From Burkholderia sp052045245 (lineage in GTDB: Bacteria > Pseudomonadota > Gammaproteobacteria > Burkholderiales > Burkholderiaceae), in NCBI RefSeq assembly GCF_052045245.1, contig NZ_JBQEON010000024.1, positions 1 to 64,000 on the forward strand: DNA of 64,000 bases, in the 5' to 3' direction. Shown here in pieces: positions 55,651 to 63,907 of this stretch. The notes beneath the pieces were generated by a model. That model worked only from the letters and a program-made list of their open reading frames with translations, was not told where the DNA came from and did no database searches. How positions within the stretch are numbered: position 1 is the stretch's first letter; every line of letters starts with the position of its first letter. The position numbers and the translations under genes were made by a program.

Positions 55651-56461
55651 ACGGATCATCGACCAGGCCGAAGGGCTGCGGCGCCTGCTGGCCGGGCGCG
55701 CGTCGCGCATCGTCGCGGTGACGGGCGGGCCGGCGGGTGTCGGCTGCACGTCCACCGTCGTCAACGTCGCGGCCGCGCTGGCCTCGCTCGGCAAGGACGT
55801 GCTCGTCGTCGACGAGCGCGCCGACGTGCAGTCGGCCGCGGCGACGCTCGCGGGCGCGTGGCTGCGCGACGGCGAACGCACGCGCGTCGCCGCCGGCTTC
55901 GGCCTGTGCGCGGCCGCGCGGCTCGCACGCGACGGCTACAGCGACTCGCAACTGAGCGACTTCATCGACGGCCAGGCCGACATCGTGCTGGTCGACGCGC
56001 AGCTCGGCGCCGACGGTGCGCTCTCCGCGCTCGCGCGCGAGGCGCACGACGTGCTGATCGTCACGCGGGTCGCCGCGCAGGCGATCACCGAGGCCTACGC
56101 GTGCATGAAGCGCCTGCATTTCTCGCACGCGGTCGCGCAGTTCCGCGTGCTGACCAATCACGTCGGCAGCCACGCGGATGCGAAGACCGCCTTCGACAAC
56201 CTCGCGGGCGTCGCGAGCCGCTACCTGACGGTGTCGATCGCCGACGCCGGCTGCGTGAGCGCCGATCCGCTCGTCGAGCATGCGCGCGACCTGATGCATA
56301 CCGCGGTCGACGCGTTCCCGTCGTCGGCGGCCGCGCGCGATTACCGGCAGATTGCCGCCGACCTGCTGTACTGGCCGATGCGTCCGGGTTCGGGCGCCGG
56401 CCGCGCCGTGCATGCGGGCGGCAAGCCGTCGTACGAGGCGGGTGCGGCCCACGCCGCGTGA
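55643..56461 (+). CDS. flhG: FlhG/FleN-like flagellar number regulator with degenerate ATPase site
   Basis: The 272-residue MinD/ParA-like protein starts at TTG 55643, eight bases inside flhF. Its N-terminus keeps the DQAEGLR motif (residues 7-13) that in FlhG activates the FlhF GTPase. The Walker A region reads GGPAGVGCTS (28-37), so both the signature Lys and the P-loop Lys of KGGVGKT are absent. Walker B-like IVLVDAQLGADG lacks part of the DTPAG signature. The fold is recognisable but ATP-driven dimerisation may be lost or altered. It should restrain flagellar number through FlhF. Confidence 0.88.
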   Translation: MDKRIIDQAEGLRRLLAGRASRIVAVTGGPAGVGCTSTVVNVAAALASLGKDVLVVDERADVQSAAATLAGAWLRDGERTRVAAGFGLCAAARLARDGYSDSQLSDFIDGQADIVLVDAQLGADGALSALAREAHDVLIVTRVAAQAITEAYACMKRLHFSHAVAQFRVLTNHVGSHADAKTAFDNLAGVASRYLTVSIADAGCVSADPLVEHARDLMHTAVDAFPSSAAARDYRQIAADLLYWPMRPGSGAGRAVHAGGKPSYEAGAAHAA

Positions 56462-56483
56462 GCGCCACCGGAAGGAGAGAGCC

Positions 56484-57218
56484 ATGATGTACAACGCTCA
56501 GGGAAAAATGACCCAGGCCGACGTGCTCGCGCAATACGCGCCGCTCGTGCGGCGCCTGGGGCTGCAGCTCGTCGCGAAGATGCCGGCGAGCGTCGACCTC
56601 GACGACCTGATCCAGGCCGGCATGATCGGCCTGATGGACGCGGCCGGCCGCTACAAGGAAGACCAGGGCGCGCAGTTCGAGACCTACGCGACCCAGCGCA
56701 TCCGCGGCGCGATGCTCGACGAGCTGCGCAGCAACGACTGGCTGCCGCGCAGCCTGCGCAAGACGTCGCGCGAGGTCGAGCACGCGGTGCACCAGGTCGA
56801 GCAGCACCTGGGCCGTTCGGCGAGCGAGACCGAGATCGCCGAGCACCTGAAGATGCCGCTCGACGAATACCAGGGGATGCTGCAGGACCTGCACGGCAGC
56901 CAGCTCATCTACTACGAGGATTTCGATCGCGCGGCCGACGACGAGCCGTTCCTCGACCGCTATCGCGTCGATCACGCCGATCCGCTGTCGGCGCTGCTCG
57001 ACGACCACCTGCGCGAGGCGCTCGTCGAAGCGATCGAACGGCTGCCCGAGCGCGAGAAGCTGCTGATGTCGCTGTACTACGAGCGCGGGCTGAACCTGCG
57101 CGAGATCGGCGCGGTGCTCGAAGTCAGCGAGTCGCGCGTGTGCCAGCTGCACAGCCAGGCCGTCGCGCGCCTGCGCGCACGGTTGCGCGAACAGGCGTGG
57201 GTCGGCGCGGAGAACTGA
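56484..57218 (+). CDS. fliA: Flagellar sigma factor sigma-28
   Basis: The 244-residue sigma factor for class III flagellar genes has region 2 (YAPLVRRLGLQLVAKMPASVDLDDLIQAGMIGLMDAAGRY, FETYATQRIRGAMLDELRSNDWLPRSLRK), region 3 and region 4 (LPEREKLLMSLYYERGLNLREIGAVLEVSESRVCQLHSQAVARLR). It follows flhG by 22 bases with a strong GGAGAG RBS. Its predicted sites are seen upstream of fliC and motA in this window. flgM, its anti-sigma factor, is not in the window. Confidence 0.97.
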   Translation: MMYNAQGKMTQADVLAQYAPLVRRLGLQLVAKMPASVDLDDLIQAGMIGLMDAAGRYKEDQGAQFETYATQRIRGAMLDELRSNDWLPRSLRKTSREVEHAVHQVEQHLGRSASETEIAEHLKMPLDEYQGMLQDLHGSQLIYYEDFDRAADDEPFLDRYRVDHADPLSALLDDHLREALVEAIERLPEREKLLMSLYYERGLNLREIGAVLEVSESRVCQLHSQAVARLRARLREQAWVGAEN

Positions 57219-57286
57219 CCCTTTCTTGCGCCCACGCGCGCCGACGCCGCGCGTGGCGCGCGCGGCGCACAATTCCCGCGCCGATT

Positions 57287-57295
57287 TGCTACAAT
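57287..57295 (+). promoter_or_regulatory. Extended -10 promoter of the ahcY operon
   Basis: TGC (57287-57289) followed by TACAAT (57290-57295) is an extended -10 element with five of six matches. The -35 region is weak. Transcription should start about 57302, just ahead of the SAH riboswitch. Confidence 0.75.
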
Positions 57296-57305
57296 CGCTC
57301 CCGTT

Positions 57306-57418
57306 TTCCGAGGAGCGTTGCGACGGACCATCCTGCGTCCGCCAGGCTCGGAGAGCTTCACCAAGCAGCCGTGCGGCGAGATTCGCGCCGGCCCCGCTTC
57401 CTGAACGGCGCTCACGTC
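57306..57418 (+). ncRNA. S-adenosylhomocysteine (SAH) riboswitch
   Basis: The leader contains CCGAGGAGCGUUGCGACGG, then CGUCCGCCAGGCUCGG closing the first stems, and the distal CGGCGCUCACG that forms the pseudoknot-bearing stem. This matches the SAH riboswitch class (RF01057), which turns on methyl-cycle genes when SAH accumulates. A small TTTCTA/TAGAAA hairpin (57424-57444) follows and ends just before the AAAGGAGGG Shine-Dalgarno sequence of ahcY. It is a candidate expression platform acting on translation. Confidence 0.93.
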
Positions 57419-57454
57419 ACCAATTTCTAGAACTTTTTTAGAAAGGAGGGCGTG

Positions 57455-58873
57455 ATGAACGCCATTATCGATTCCAAGGCTTCCACCGATTACGTCGTCG
57501 CCGACATGGCGCTTGCCGGCTGGGGCCGCAAGGAACTGAACATCGCCGAGACCGAAATGCCGGGCCTCGTGCAGATCCGCGACGAATACAAGGCGCAGCA
57601 GCCGCTGAAGGGCGCGCGCATCGCAGGTTCGCTGCACATGACGATCCAGACCGGCGTGCTGATCGAGACGCTGAAGGCGCTCGGCGCGGACGTTCGCTGG
57701 GCCTCGTGCAACATCTTCTCGACGCAGGACCACGCCGCTGCCGCGATCGTCGAAGCCGGCACGCCGGTGTTCGCGTTCAAGGGCGAGTCGCTCGACGAAT
57801 ACTGGGAGTTCTCGCACCGCATCTTCGAATGGCCGAACGGCGAATTCGCGAACATGATCCTGGACGACGGCGGCGACGCAACGCTGCTGCTGATCCTCGG
57901 CGCGAAGGCCGAGAAGGACCGTTCGGTGATCGCGAAGCCGACCAACGAGGAAGAAGTCGCGCTGTACAAGTCGATCGCGAAGCACCTCGACATCGACGCG
58001 ACCTGGTACTCGACGCGCCTCGCGCACATCAAGGGCGTGACCGAAGAAACCACGACCGGCGTGCACCGCCTGTACCAGATGGAAAAGGACGGCCGCCTGC
58101 CGTTCCCGGCGTTCAACGTGAACGACTCGGTCACGAAGTCGAAGTTCGACAACCTGTACGGCTGCCGCGAGTCGCTCGTCGACGGCATCAAGCGCGCGAC
58201 CGACGTGATGATCGCGGGCAAGGTCGCGGTCGTCGCGGGTTACGGCGACGTGGGCAAGGGCTGCGCGCAATCGCTGCGCGGCCTCGGCGCGACCGTGTGG
58301 GTCACCGAAATCGATCCGATCTGCGCGCTGCAGGCGGCGATGGAAGGCTACCGCGTCGTGACGATGGAATACGCGGCCGACAAGGCCGACATCTTCGTGA
58401 CGGCGACCGGCAACTACCACGTGATCAACCACGATCACATGAAGGCGATGCGCCACAACGCGATCGTCTGCAACATCGGTCACTTCGACTCGGAAATCGA
58501 CGTCGCGTCGACCCGCCAGTACCAGTGGGAAAACATCAAGCCGCAGGTCGACCACATCATCTTCCCGGACGGCAAGCGCGTGATCCTGCTGGCCGAAGGC
58601 CGCCTCGTGAACCTCGGCTGCGCGACCGGCCACCCGTCGTTCGTGATGTCGAACTCGTTCGCGAACCAGACGCTCGCGCAGATCGAGCTGTTCGTGCGCG
58701 GCAACGAGTACGAGAACAAGGTGTACGTGCTGCCGAAGCACCTCGACGAAAAGGTTGCGCGCCTGCACCTCGCGCGCATCGGCGCGAACCTGTCCGTGCT
58801 GTCGGACGAACAGGCTTCGTACATCGGCGTGCAGAAGGACGGCCCGTTCAAGCCGAACCACTACCGCTATTGA
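57455..58873 (+). CDS. ahcY: Adenosylhomocysteinase
   Basis: The 472-residue NAD-dependent enzyme hydrolyses S-adenosylhomocysteine to adenosine and homocysteine, relieving product inhibition of methyltransferases. It begins MNAIIDSKASTDYVVADMALAGWGRKELNIAETEMPGL. It has the NAD-binding VVAGYGDVGKGCAQSLRG and the C-terminal DGPFKPNHYRY with the conserved Lys-Tyr end. ATG 57455 has the best RBS spacing; GTG one codon earlier is possible. It is regulated by the SAH riboswitch and heads a unit with a small membrane protein and metF. Confidence 0.98.
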   Translation: MNAIIDSKASTDYVVADMALAGWGRKELNIAETEMPGLVQIRDEYKAQQPLKGARIAGSLHMTIQTGVLIETLKALGADVRWASCNIFSTQDHAAAAIVEAGTPVFAFKGESLDEYWEFSHRIFEWPNGEFANMILDDGGDATLLLILGAKAEKDRSVIAKPTNEEEVALYKSIAKHLDIDATWYSTRLAHIKGVTEETTTGVHRLYQMEKDGRLPFPAFNVNDSVTKSKFDNLYGCRESLVDGIKRATDVMIAGKVAVVAGYGDVGKGCAQSLRGLGATVWVTEIDPICALQAAMEGYRVVTMEYAADKADIFVTATGNYHVINHDHMKAMRHNAIVCNIGHFDSEIDVASTRQYQWENIKPQVDHIIFPDGKRVILLAEGRLVNLGCATGHPSFVMSNSFANQTLAQIELFVRGNEYENKVYVLPKHLDEKVARLHLARIGANLSVLSDEQASYIGVQKDGPFKPNHYRY

Positions 58874-58977
58874 TGTGCCGCCGCCTGCCGTCGCATCGTG
58901 CCCGCGGGCACGCGCGGCGGCAGGCGCCGGACCGCGCGCATTGACCGCACAGATCGACAACCGAACCGGAGCCCTCC

Positions 58978-59331
58978 ATGAGCGTCATCCTCACCTGGGT
59001 CATCAACGCCCTCGCGCTGCTGATCATCACGTACCTCGTGCCGTCGATCCACATCAAGAGCTTCGGCACCGCGCTGATCATCGCGGTCGTGCTCGGCCTG
59101 ATCAACACGGTGATCCGTCCGGTGCTGATCCTGCTGACGCTGCCCGTCACGATCGTCACGCTCGGGGTCTTCATCCTCGTCGTGAACGCGCTGTGCTTCT
59201 GGTTCGCGTCGTCGCTGCTGAAGGGGTTCGAGGTGTCGGGGTTCTGGTCCGCGTTCTTCGGTTCGATCCTGTACAGCATCGTGTCGTGGCTGCTGTCCGC
59301 GCTGATCTTCGGGCAGCGCGACATCGGCTGA
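58978..59331 (+). CDS. PF04020-type small membrane protein (annotated in databases as phage holin IV family)
   Basis: The 117-residue protein has four hydrophobic segments (MSVILTWVINALALLIITYLV, ALIIAVVLGLINTVI, VLILLTLPVTIVTLGVFILVVNALCFW, FWSAFFGSILYSIVSWLLSALIFG) and the conserved NTVIRPVL. The family name refers to distant holins, but the protein is a conserved chromosomal one of unknown function, not a prophage gene. It sits between ahcY (104 bases) and metF (24 bases) and is therefore presumably SAH-controlled. Confidence 0.88.
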   Translation: MSVILTWVINALALLIITYLVPSIHIKSFGTALIIAVVLGLINTVIRPVLILLTLPVTIVTLGVFILVVNALCFWFASSLLKGFEVSGFWSAFFGSILYSIVSWLLSALIFGQRDIG

Positions 59332-59355
59332 CGGCCGGGCCCATTCTTGCGAATC

Positions 59356-60186
59356 ATGAAACCGATCGAACTCTCGTTTGAATTCTTCCCGCCGAAGACG
59401 GCGGACGGCGTCGAGAAGCTGCGCGCGACCCGTGCGCAGCTGCTGCCGCTGAAGCCGAAATTCGTCTCCGTGACGTTCGGCGCCGGCGGCTCGACGCAGC
59501 AGGGCACGCTCGATACCGTGCTCGACATGCAGAAGGACGGCCTCGAGGCCGCGCCGCACCTGTCGTGCATCGGCTCGTCACGCGACAGCCTGCGCGCGAT
59601 CCTCGACCAGTACCGCTCGCACGGCATCCGGCATATCGTCGCGCTGCGCGGCGACCTGCCGTCGGGGATGGGCGAGGTCGGCGAGCTGCGCTATGCGTCC
59701 GAGCTCGTCAGCTTCATCCGCGCCGAGCATGGCGACTGGTTCCACATCGAAGTCGCTGGCTATCCGGAGTACCACCCGCAATCGCGCTCGCCGAAGGCCG
59801 ATCTCGAGAACTTCGCGCGCAAGGTGAAAGCCGGCGCGAATTCCGCGATCACGCAGTACTTCTTCAACGCCGACGCGTATTTCCGCTTCGTCGACGATGC
59901 GCGCAAGCTGGGGGTCGACGTGCCGATCGTGCCGGGCATCATGCCGATCACGAACTTCTCGCAACTGATGCGCTTCTCGGAAATGTGCGGCGCGGAAGTG
60001 CCGCGCTGGGTCGCGCGCCGGCTCGAGAGCTTCGGCGACGATCGCGACGCGATCCGTGCATTCGGCGCGGACGTCGTCACCGATCTGTGCCGGCGCCTGA
60101 TCGACGCGGGCGTGCCGGGCTTGCACTTCTACACGCTGAACGCGGCGACCGCGACGCGGACCATCTGCGAACGGCTCGCCGGCTAA
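59356..60186 (+). CDS. metF: 5,10-methylenetetrahydrofolate reductase
   Basis: The 276-residue flavoprotein reduces 5,10-methylene-THF to 5-methyl-THF, which supplies the methyl group for methionine synthesis from homocysteine. It opens MKPIELSFEFFPPKTADGVEKL with the catalytic Glu, and carries VSVTFGAGGST, HLSCIG and HIVALRGDLPSG. It completes the methyl-cycle unit with ahcY. ATG 59356 is preferred over a TTG three codons upstream. Confidence 0.97.
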   Translation: MKPIELSFEFFPPKTADGVEKLRATRAQLLPLKPKFVSVTFGAGGSTQQGTLDTVLDMQKDGLEAAPHLSCIGSSRDSLRAILDQYRSHGIRHIVALRGDLPSGMGEVGELRYASELVSFIRAEHGDWFHIEVAGYPEYHPQSRSPKADLENFARKVKAGANSAITQYFFNADAYFRFVDDARKLGVDVPIVPGIMPITNFSQLMRFSEMCGAEVPRWVARRLESFGDDRDAIRAFGADVVTDLCRRLIDAGVPGLHFYTLNAATATRTICERLAG

Positions 60187-60208
60187 GCGCCATCCGGCGC
60201 CTGCCTGC

Positions 60209-60245
60209 AAAAAACCCCGCCGGGTGTGTCTCGGCGGGGTTTTTT
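60209..60245. terminator. Bidirectional terminator after metF
   Basis: AAAAAACCCCGCCG (60209-60222) pairs with CGGCGGGGTTTTTT (60232-60245). It separates convergent metF (plus) and the amidase gene (minus, ending at 60267). Confidence 0.95.
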
Positions 60246-60266
60246 ATCGACGCGGCACGGCAACGC

Positions 60267-61745
60267 TCAGCGCTGCGCCTGCATCAGCGGCGGGCGCCGG
60301 TCGAACCACGGCCGCGCCTGTTCGAGCTGGCGCGCGAGTTTCAGCAGCAGCGCATCGTCGGCATGGCGCGCGACGAACTGCACGCCGATCGGCAGCCCGC
60401 GCGCATTCCAGTAGAGCGGCACCGACATCGCCGGCTGGCCCGTCAGGTTGAACAACTCGGTGCAGCCGGCCCACGCGAACGCCTTCTCCGACGACTTCGC
60501 GAGCATTTCCCGCAGCAGCGGCCTGACCGGCAGCGCGCCCAGCAGCTTCATCTGCGCGGCTTCGAGCGCGGTCGGCTGCAGCTCGCCGATCTTGACCGGC
60601 GGCCCCGCGAGCGTCGCGCACAGGATCGCGTCGTAGCGCGACACCAGGCCCGCGACCTGCACGGTCAGCTGGCGCTGCCATTCGAGCACGTCCGGCAGGC
60701 GCGCGCGTGCGACGCGCCGGCCGACGACGGCCATCGCCCACGTCGCCGGCTCGAACTCGCTGCGCTTCGGGGTGCGCCCGGTCAGTTCGCGCGCGCCGAG
60801 CACCATCTCCTCGGCGATCGTCGCCCACAGCGTGAGGAAGGTTTCGGCCGCGCGCGCGTAGTCGATGTGCAGCGTCGCCGGTTCGACGTGATGGCCGAGG
60901 GACTCGAGGAGCGCGGCCGCGTCGTCGAGTGCCGCGCGCGTGTCGTCGGCGAGCGCCGGCGCGAGCATCGGGTCGACGACGAGGCCGATCCGCAGCGGGC
61001 CGGGCGGGGCGTCGAGCGCGCCGAGGAAGGTGCCGGGTGCGCCGGGCGGCAGCGTCTGGCCGGTCGTCACGTCGAGCAGCAGCGCGCTGTCGCGCACGCT
61101 GCGGGCGACCGCGTGCTGGACCACCAGCTCCCCGTTCGACGGCAGGTCGACCAGCACCGGATTGCGGCTCGGCTTCAGGCCGAACAGGCCGCAGCACGAC
61201 GCCGGGATCCGGATCGAGCCGCCGCCGTCGGATGCATGCGCGAGCGGCACGATGCCGGCCGCGACGGCCGCGGCCGCGCCGCCGCTCGAGCCGCCGGGCG
61301 TGTGATCGAGATTCCACGGATTGCGGCACGCGCCGAACAGTTCGGGTTCGGTGTACGGCATCTGGCCGATTTCCGACGTGTTGGTCTTGCCGAACACGTT
61401 GAGCCCGGCCGCGCGGCTGCGCGCGATCACGGGCGAATCGTCGGCGGGGGTGTAGTAGCGGTAATGCCGGCTGCCCATCGACAGCGGCAGCCCGGCGACC
61501 GCCGCGCCGAGATCCTTGACGAGATACGGGACGCCCGCGAACGGCGCGTCGGCGCCGGTGGCGGGCGTCGACTCCGTTCGCTTGCGCGCGGCATCGTAGT
61601 CCTGCAGCACGATCGCGTTGACCGCGGCGTTCACCGCTTCGGCCTGGCCGATCGCGGCGTCGAGCAGTTCGCGCGGGCTCGCCTTGCGTTCGCGCACGAG
61701 CGCGGCGAGGCCGATCGCGTCATGCGCGAGATAGTCCGAGTGCAT
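60267..61745 (-). CDS. Amidase-signature family hydrolase
   Basis: The 492-residue enzyme has the Ser-Ser-Lys catalytic set: Lys77 in YLVKDLGA, Ser153/154 in TPGGSSGGAAAA and nucleophile Ser177 in DGGGSIRIPAS. Members hydrolyse amides, nylon oligomers or indoleacetamide; the specificity here is unknown. ATG 61745 lies eight bases after GGGGG. A GTG three codons earlier has no spacing for the RBS. It precedes nothing obvious in a pathway, and its upstream neighbour is a separately transcribed hydrolase. Confidence 0.88.
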   Translation of the reverse strand: MHSDYLAHDAIGLAALVRERKASPRELLDAAIGQAEAVNAAVNAIVLQDYDAARKRTESTPATGADAPFAGVPYLVKDLGAAVAGLPLSMGSRHYRYYTPADDSPVIARSRAAGLNVFGKTNTSEIGQMPYTEPELFGACRNPWNLDHTPGGSSGGAAAAVAAGIVPLAHASDGGGSIRIPASCCGLFGLKPSRNPVLVDLPSNGELVVQHAVARSVRDSALLLDVTTGQTLPPGAPGTFLGALDAPPGPLRIGLVVDPMLAPALADDTRAALDDAAALLESLGHHVEPATLHIDYARAAETFLTLWATIAEEMVLGARELTGRTPKRSEFEPATWAMAVVGRRVARARLPDVLEWQRQLTVQVAGLVSRYDAILCATLAGPPVKIGELQPTALEAAQMKLLGALPVRPLLREMLAKSSEKAFAWAGCTELFNLTGQPAMSVPLYWNARGLPIGVQFVARHADDALLLKLARQLEQARPWFDRRPPLMQAQR

Positions 61746-61826
61746 CGCTGTCACCCCCGTTGTGACCTGTGGCGATGAAGGGAGGATAACGCGGGCCCGG
61801 CGTGCCGGGCCCGCTAGCCGCTGCCT

Positions 61827-62519
61827 TTACAGGTGCTCGGCCAGGAACGTCAGCGTGCGGCCGTGCGCGAGCGCCGATGCGCGCTGGTTGTACGACGCGC
61901 GGTCCGTGCAGTTGAAGCCGTGCTCGGCGCCCGGGTACACGTGGAACGATGCGTCGGGGCGGCCGGCGAACGCGGCCTTGACCTGCTCGACGGCCTCGAG
62001 CGGGATCCCGTGGTCGTTCTCTGCATAGTGGAACAGGATCGGCTGCGTGACCTTGCCGGCCAGGTCGAGCGCATTCTGGATGCCGCCGCCGTAATAGGCG
62101 ACCGCCGCATCGACGTTGCCGGCCGCGGCCGCGCGGTACGCGAGCTGGCCGCCGAAGCAGTAGCCGATCGCGGCGACCTTGCCGGCGACTTCCGGGCGTG
62201 CGCGCAGCGCATCGGCGGCTGCGCCGATGTCCGCGACCGCGAGGCCGACGTCGGTCTTCTTCATCAGCTCGATGCCCTTGTCGCGGTCGGCGCCTTCGTA
62301 GGTCAGCTCGACGCGCGGCTGCGTGCGCCAGAACACGTCCGGCGCGAGCGCGACGAAGCCGTCGGCCGCGTACTGATCGGCGACCGCGCGGATGTGCGCG
62401 TTCACGCCGAAGATCTCCTGGATGATGATGACGGCGGGGCCCTTGCCGCGCTTGGGCAGCGCGAGATAGCCGCCGAAGCTGTCGTTACCGGTCGGGATGT
62501 CGATCCATTGGGCAGTCAC
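61827..62519 (-). CDS. Dienelactone hydrolase family protein
   Basis: The 230-residue alpha/beta hydrolase has the family's Cys nucleophile Cys121 in IGYCFGGQLAYRA, Glu35 in IIQEIFGVN, Asp in FHYAENDHGIP and His in YPGAEHGFNC. True dienelactone hydrolases open chlorocatechol-derived lactones. Without aromatic-pathway genes nearby, a general carboxymethylenebutenolidase-like activity is all that can be claimed. GTG 62519 is preceded by AGGAG at seven bases. Confidence 0.9.
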   Translation of the reverse strand: MTAQWIDIPTGNDSFGGYLALPKRGKGPAVIIIQEIFGVNAHIRAVADQYAADGFVALAPDVFWRTQPRVELTYEGADRDKGIELMKKTDVGLAVADIGAAADALRARPEVAGKVAAIGYCFGGQLAYRAAAAGNVDAAVAYYGGGIQNALDLAGKVTQPILFHYAENDHGIPLEAVEQVKAAFAGRPDASFHVYPGAEHGFNCTDRASYNQRASALAHGRTLTFLAEHL

Positions 62520-62788
62520 GTTGGAACTCCTGGCGAACGGGCGCGCGACACGCGCGCCGCGGGTGGAAAAGGGGCGGCCTAGTGTGCCATCAAACCCGCA
62601 GGGTTGCAGTGCGCGCAAGGTCCGCGCCCGCCCGGTGCGAGCGGGGCGAACCCGTGTGCCGAATCCGCTTCTCGCGCAGCGATCGTTTTGATCTCGATTA
62701 TTCATTTTTCGGCGCTGCGCCGCTTCGATAGAGTCGATGTGTCGGCTTTTACAAAGCGCTTTCGCGCATCGTCATCGAAGGATTCGCC

Positions 62789-63868
62789 ATGTCCGCCCGT
62801 GTCATTTCCACCCCGTTTTCCGAACGCTTCGGCCTGCGCGTGCCGCTCGTGCAGGCGCCGATGGTCGGCGCGAGCACGGCCGCGATGGTCGCGGCCGCGT
62901 CCAATGCCGGCGCACTCGGCAGCCTTGGCGCCGCCGCGTTCGCGCCGGATCGCCTCGCGACCGAAGTCGCCGCGATTCGCGCGGCGAGCGCGCGCCCGTT
63001 CGCCGTGAACCTGTTCGTGTTGCCCGAGGCCGCGCCCGACGCGGCGACCGTCGCGCGTGCGCTCGCCGCGATCGATCCGCTGAACGCAACGCTCGGGCTG
63101 CCGCCGGGCACCGCGCCCGCGCGCTACGCGCCCGACTTCCGCGCGCAGCTCGATGCGCTCGTCGCGCTGCGCGTGCCGGCCGCGAGCTTCACGTTCGGCG
63201 TGCTCGACGCGGCCGACGTCGCGCGCCTGAAGGCCGCGGGCACCTATGTGATCGGCACCGCGACGCATGTCGCCGAAGGGCTCGCGTGGCAGGCGGCCGG
63301 CGCGGACGCGCTGTGCGCGCAAGGCGCCGAAGCGGGCGGCCATCGCGGCACCTTCATCGGCTCGGCCGACGATGCACTGATCGGCACGTTCGCGCTGGTG
63401 CCGCAGCTCGTCGATGCGACCGGCCTGCCCGTGCTCGCCGCGGGCGGCATCATGGACGGCCGCGGCATCGCCGCCGCGCTTGCGCTCGGCGCGCAGGGCG
63501 CGCAACTCGGCACCGCGTTCCTGACGTGCGAGGAAAGCGCGATCGCGGCCGACTGGAAGGCGCGCCTGCTGGCGAGTGCCGATACGTCGACGCAGGTCAC
63601 GCGCGCGATCACCGGGCGCCATGCGCGCGGATTGCGCAACACGCTGATGGCGCGGCTCGGCGAACGCGTGGCCGATGCGGCGCCGTATCCGGTGCAGAAC
63701 GCGCTGACCCAGCCGCTGCGCCAGGCCGCCGCGCGCGCGAACGACGGCGACTACCTGTCGCTGTGGGCCGGGCAGGGCGCGCCGCTCGCACGCCGGCGCG
63801 ATGCCGCGCTGACGACGTCGCAACTCGTCGACGCGCTCGACGCCGAATGGCGTGCAACGCTTGCATGA
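62789..63868 (+). CDS. Nitronate monooxygenase / NPD-like FMN enzyme
   Basis: The 359-residue TIM-barrel flavoprotein starts RFGLRVPLVQAPMVGASTAAMVAAASNAGALGSLG. It contains the catalytic-His region GAEAGGHRGTF and the FMN phosphate site AAGGIMDGRGIAAALALGAQGAQLGTAFLTCEES. This places it in the class I nitronate monooxygenase family, which oxidises propionate-3-nitronate or related nitronates. ATG 62789 follows a plausible AAGGA sequence. It has no partner genes in the window. Confidence 0.87.
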   Translation: MSARVISTPFSERFGLRVPLVQAPMVGASTAAMVAAASNAGALGSLGAAAFAPDRLATEVAAIRAASARPFAVNLFVLPEAAPDAATVARALAAIDPLNATLGLPPGTAPARYAPDFRAQLDALVALRVPAASFTFGVLDAADVARLKAAGTYVIGTATHVAEGLAWQAAGADALCAQGAEAGGHRGTFIGSADDALIGTFALVPQLVDATGLPVLAAGGIMDGRGIAAALALGAQGAQLGTAFLTCEESAIAADWKARLLASADTSTQVTRAITGRHARGLRNTLMARLGERVADAAPYPVQNALTQPLRQAAARANDGDYLSLWAGQGAPLARRRDAALTTSQLVDALDAEWRATLA

Positions 63869-63888
63869 ATGTTTCGCCGGCTGCCTGG

Positions 63889-63907
63889 GCGCTCCGTATC
63901 GGAGCGC
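63889..63907 (+). terminator. Hairpin after the nitronate monooxygenase gene
   Basis: GCGCTCCG (63889-63896) pairs with CGGAGCGC (63900-63907) around TAT, 21 bases after the stop codon. There is no T-run. It is probably a transcript-end structure. The last 93 bases of the window hold nothing else recognisable. Confidence 0.5.

Noticed and set aside
58978..59331. Prophage remnant suggested by the holin family name
   Set aside because: No endolysin, integrase or structural phage genes are nearby, and the gene sits in a conserved methyl-cycle operon.
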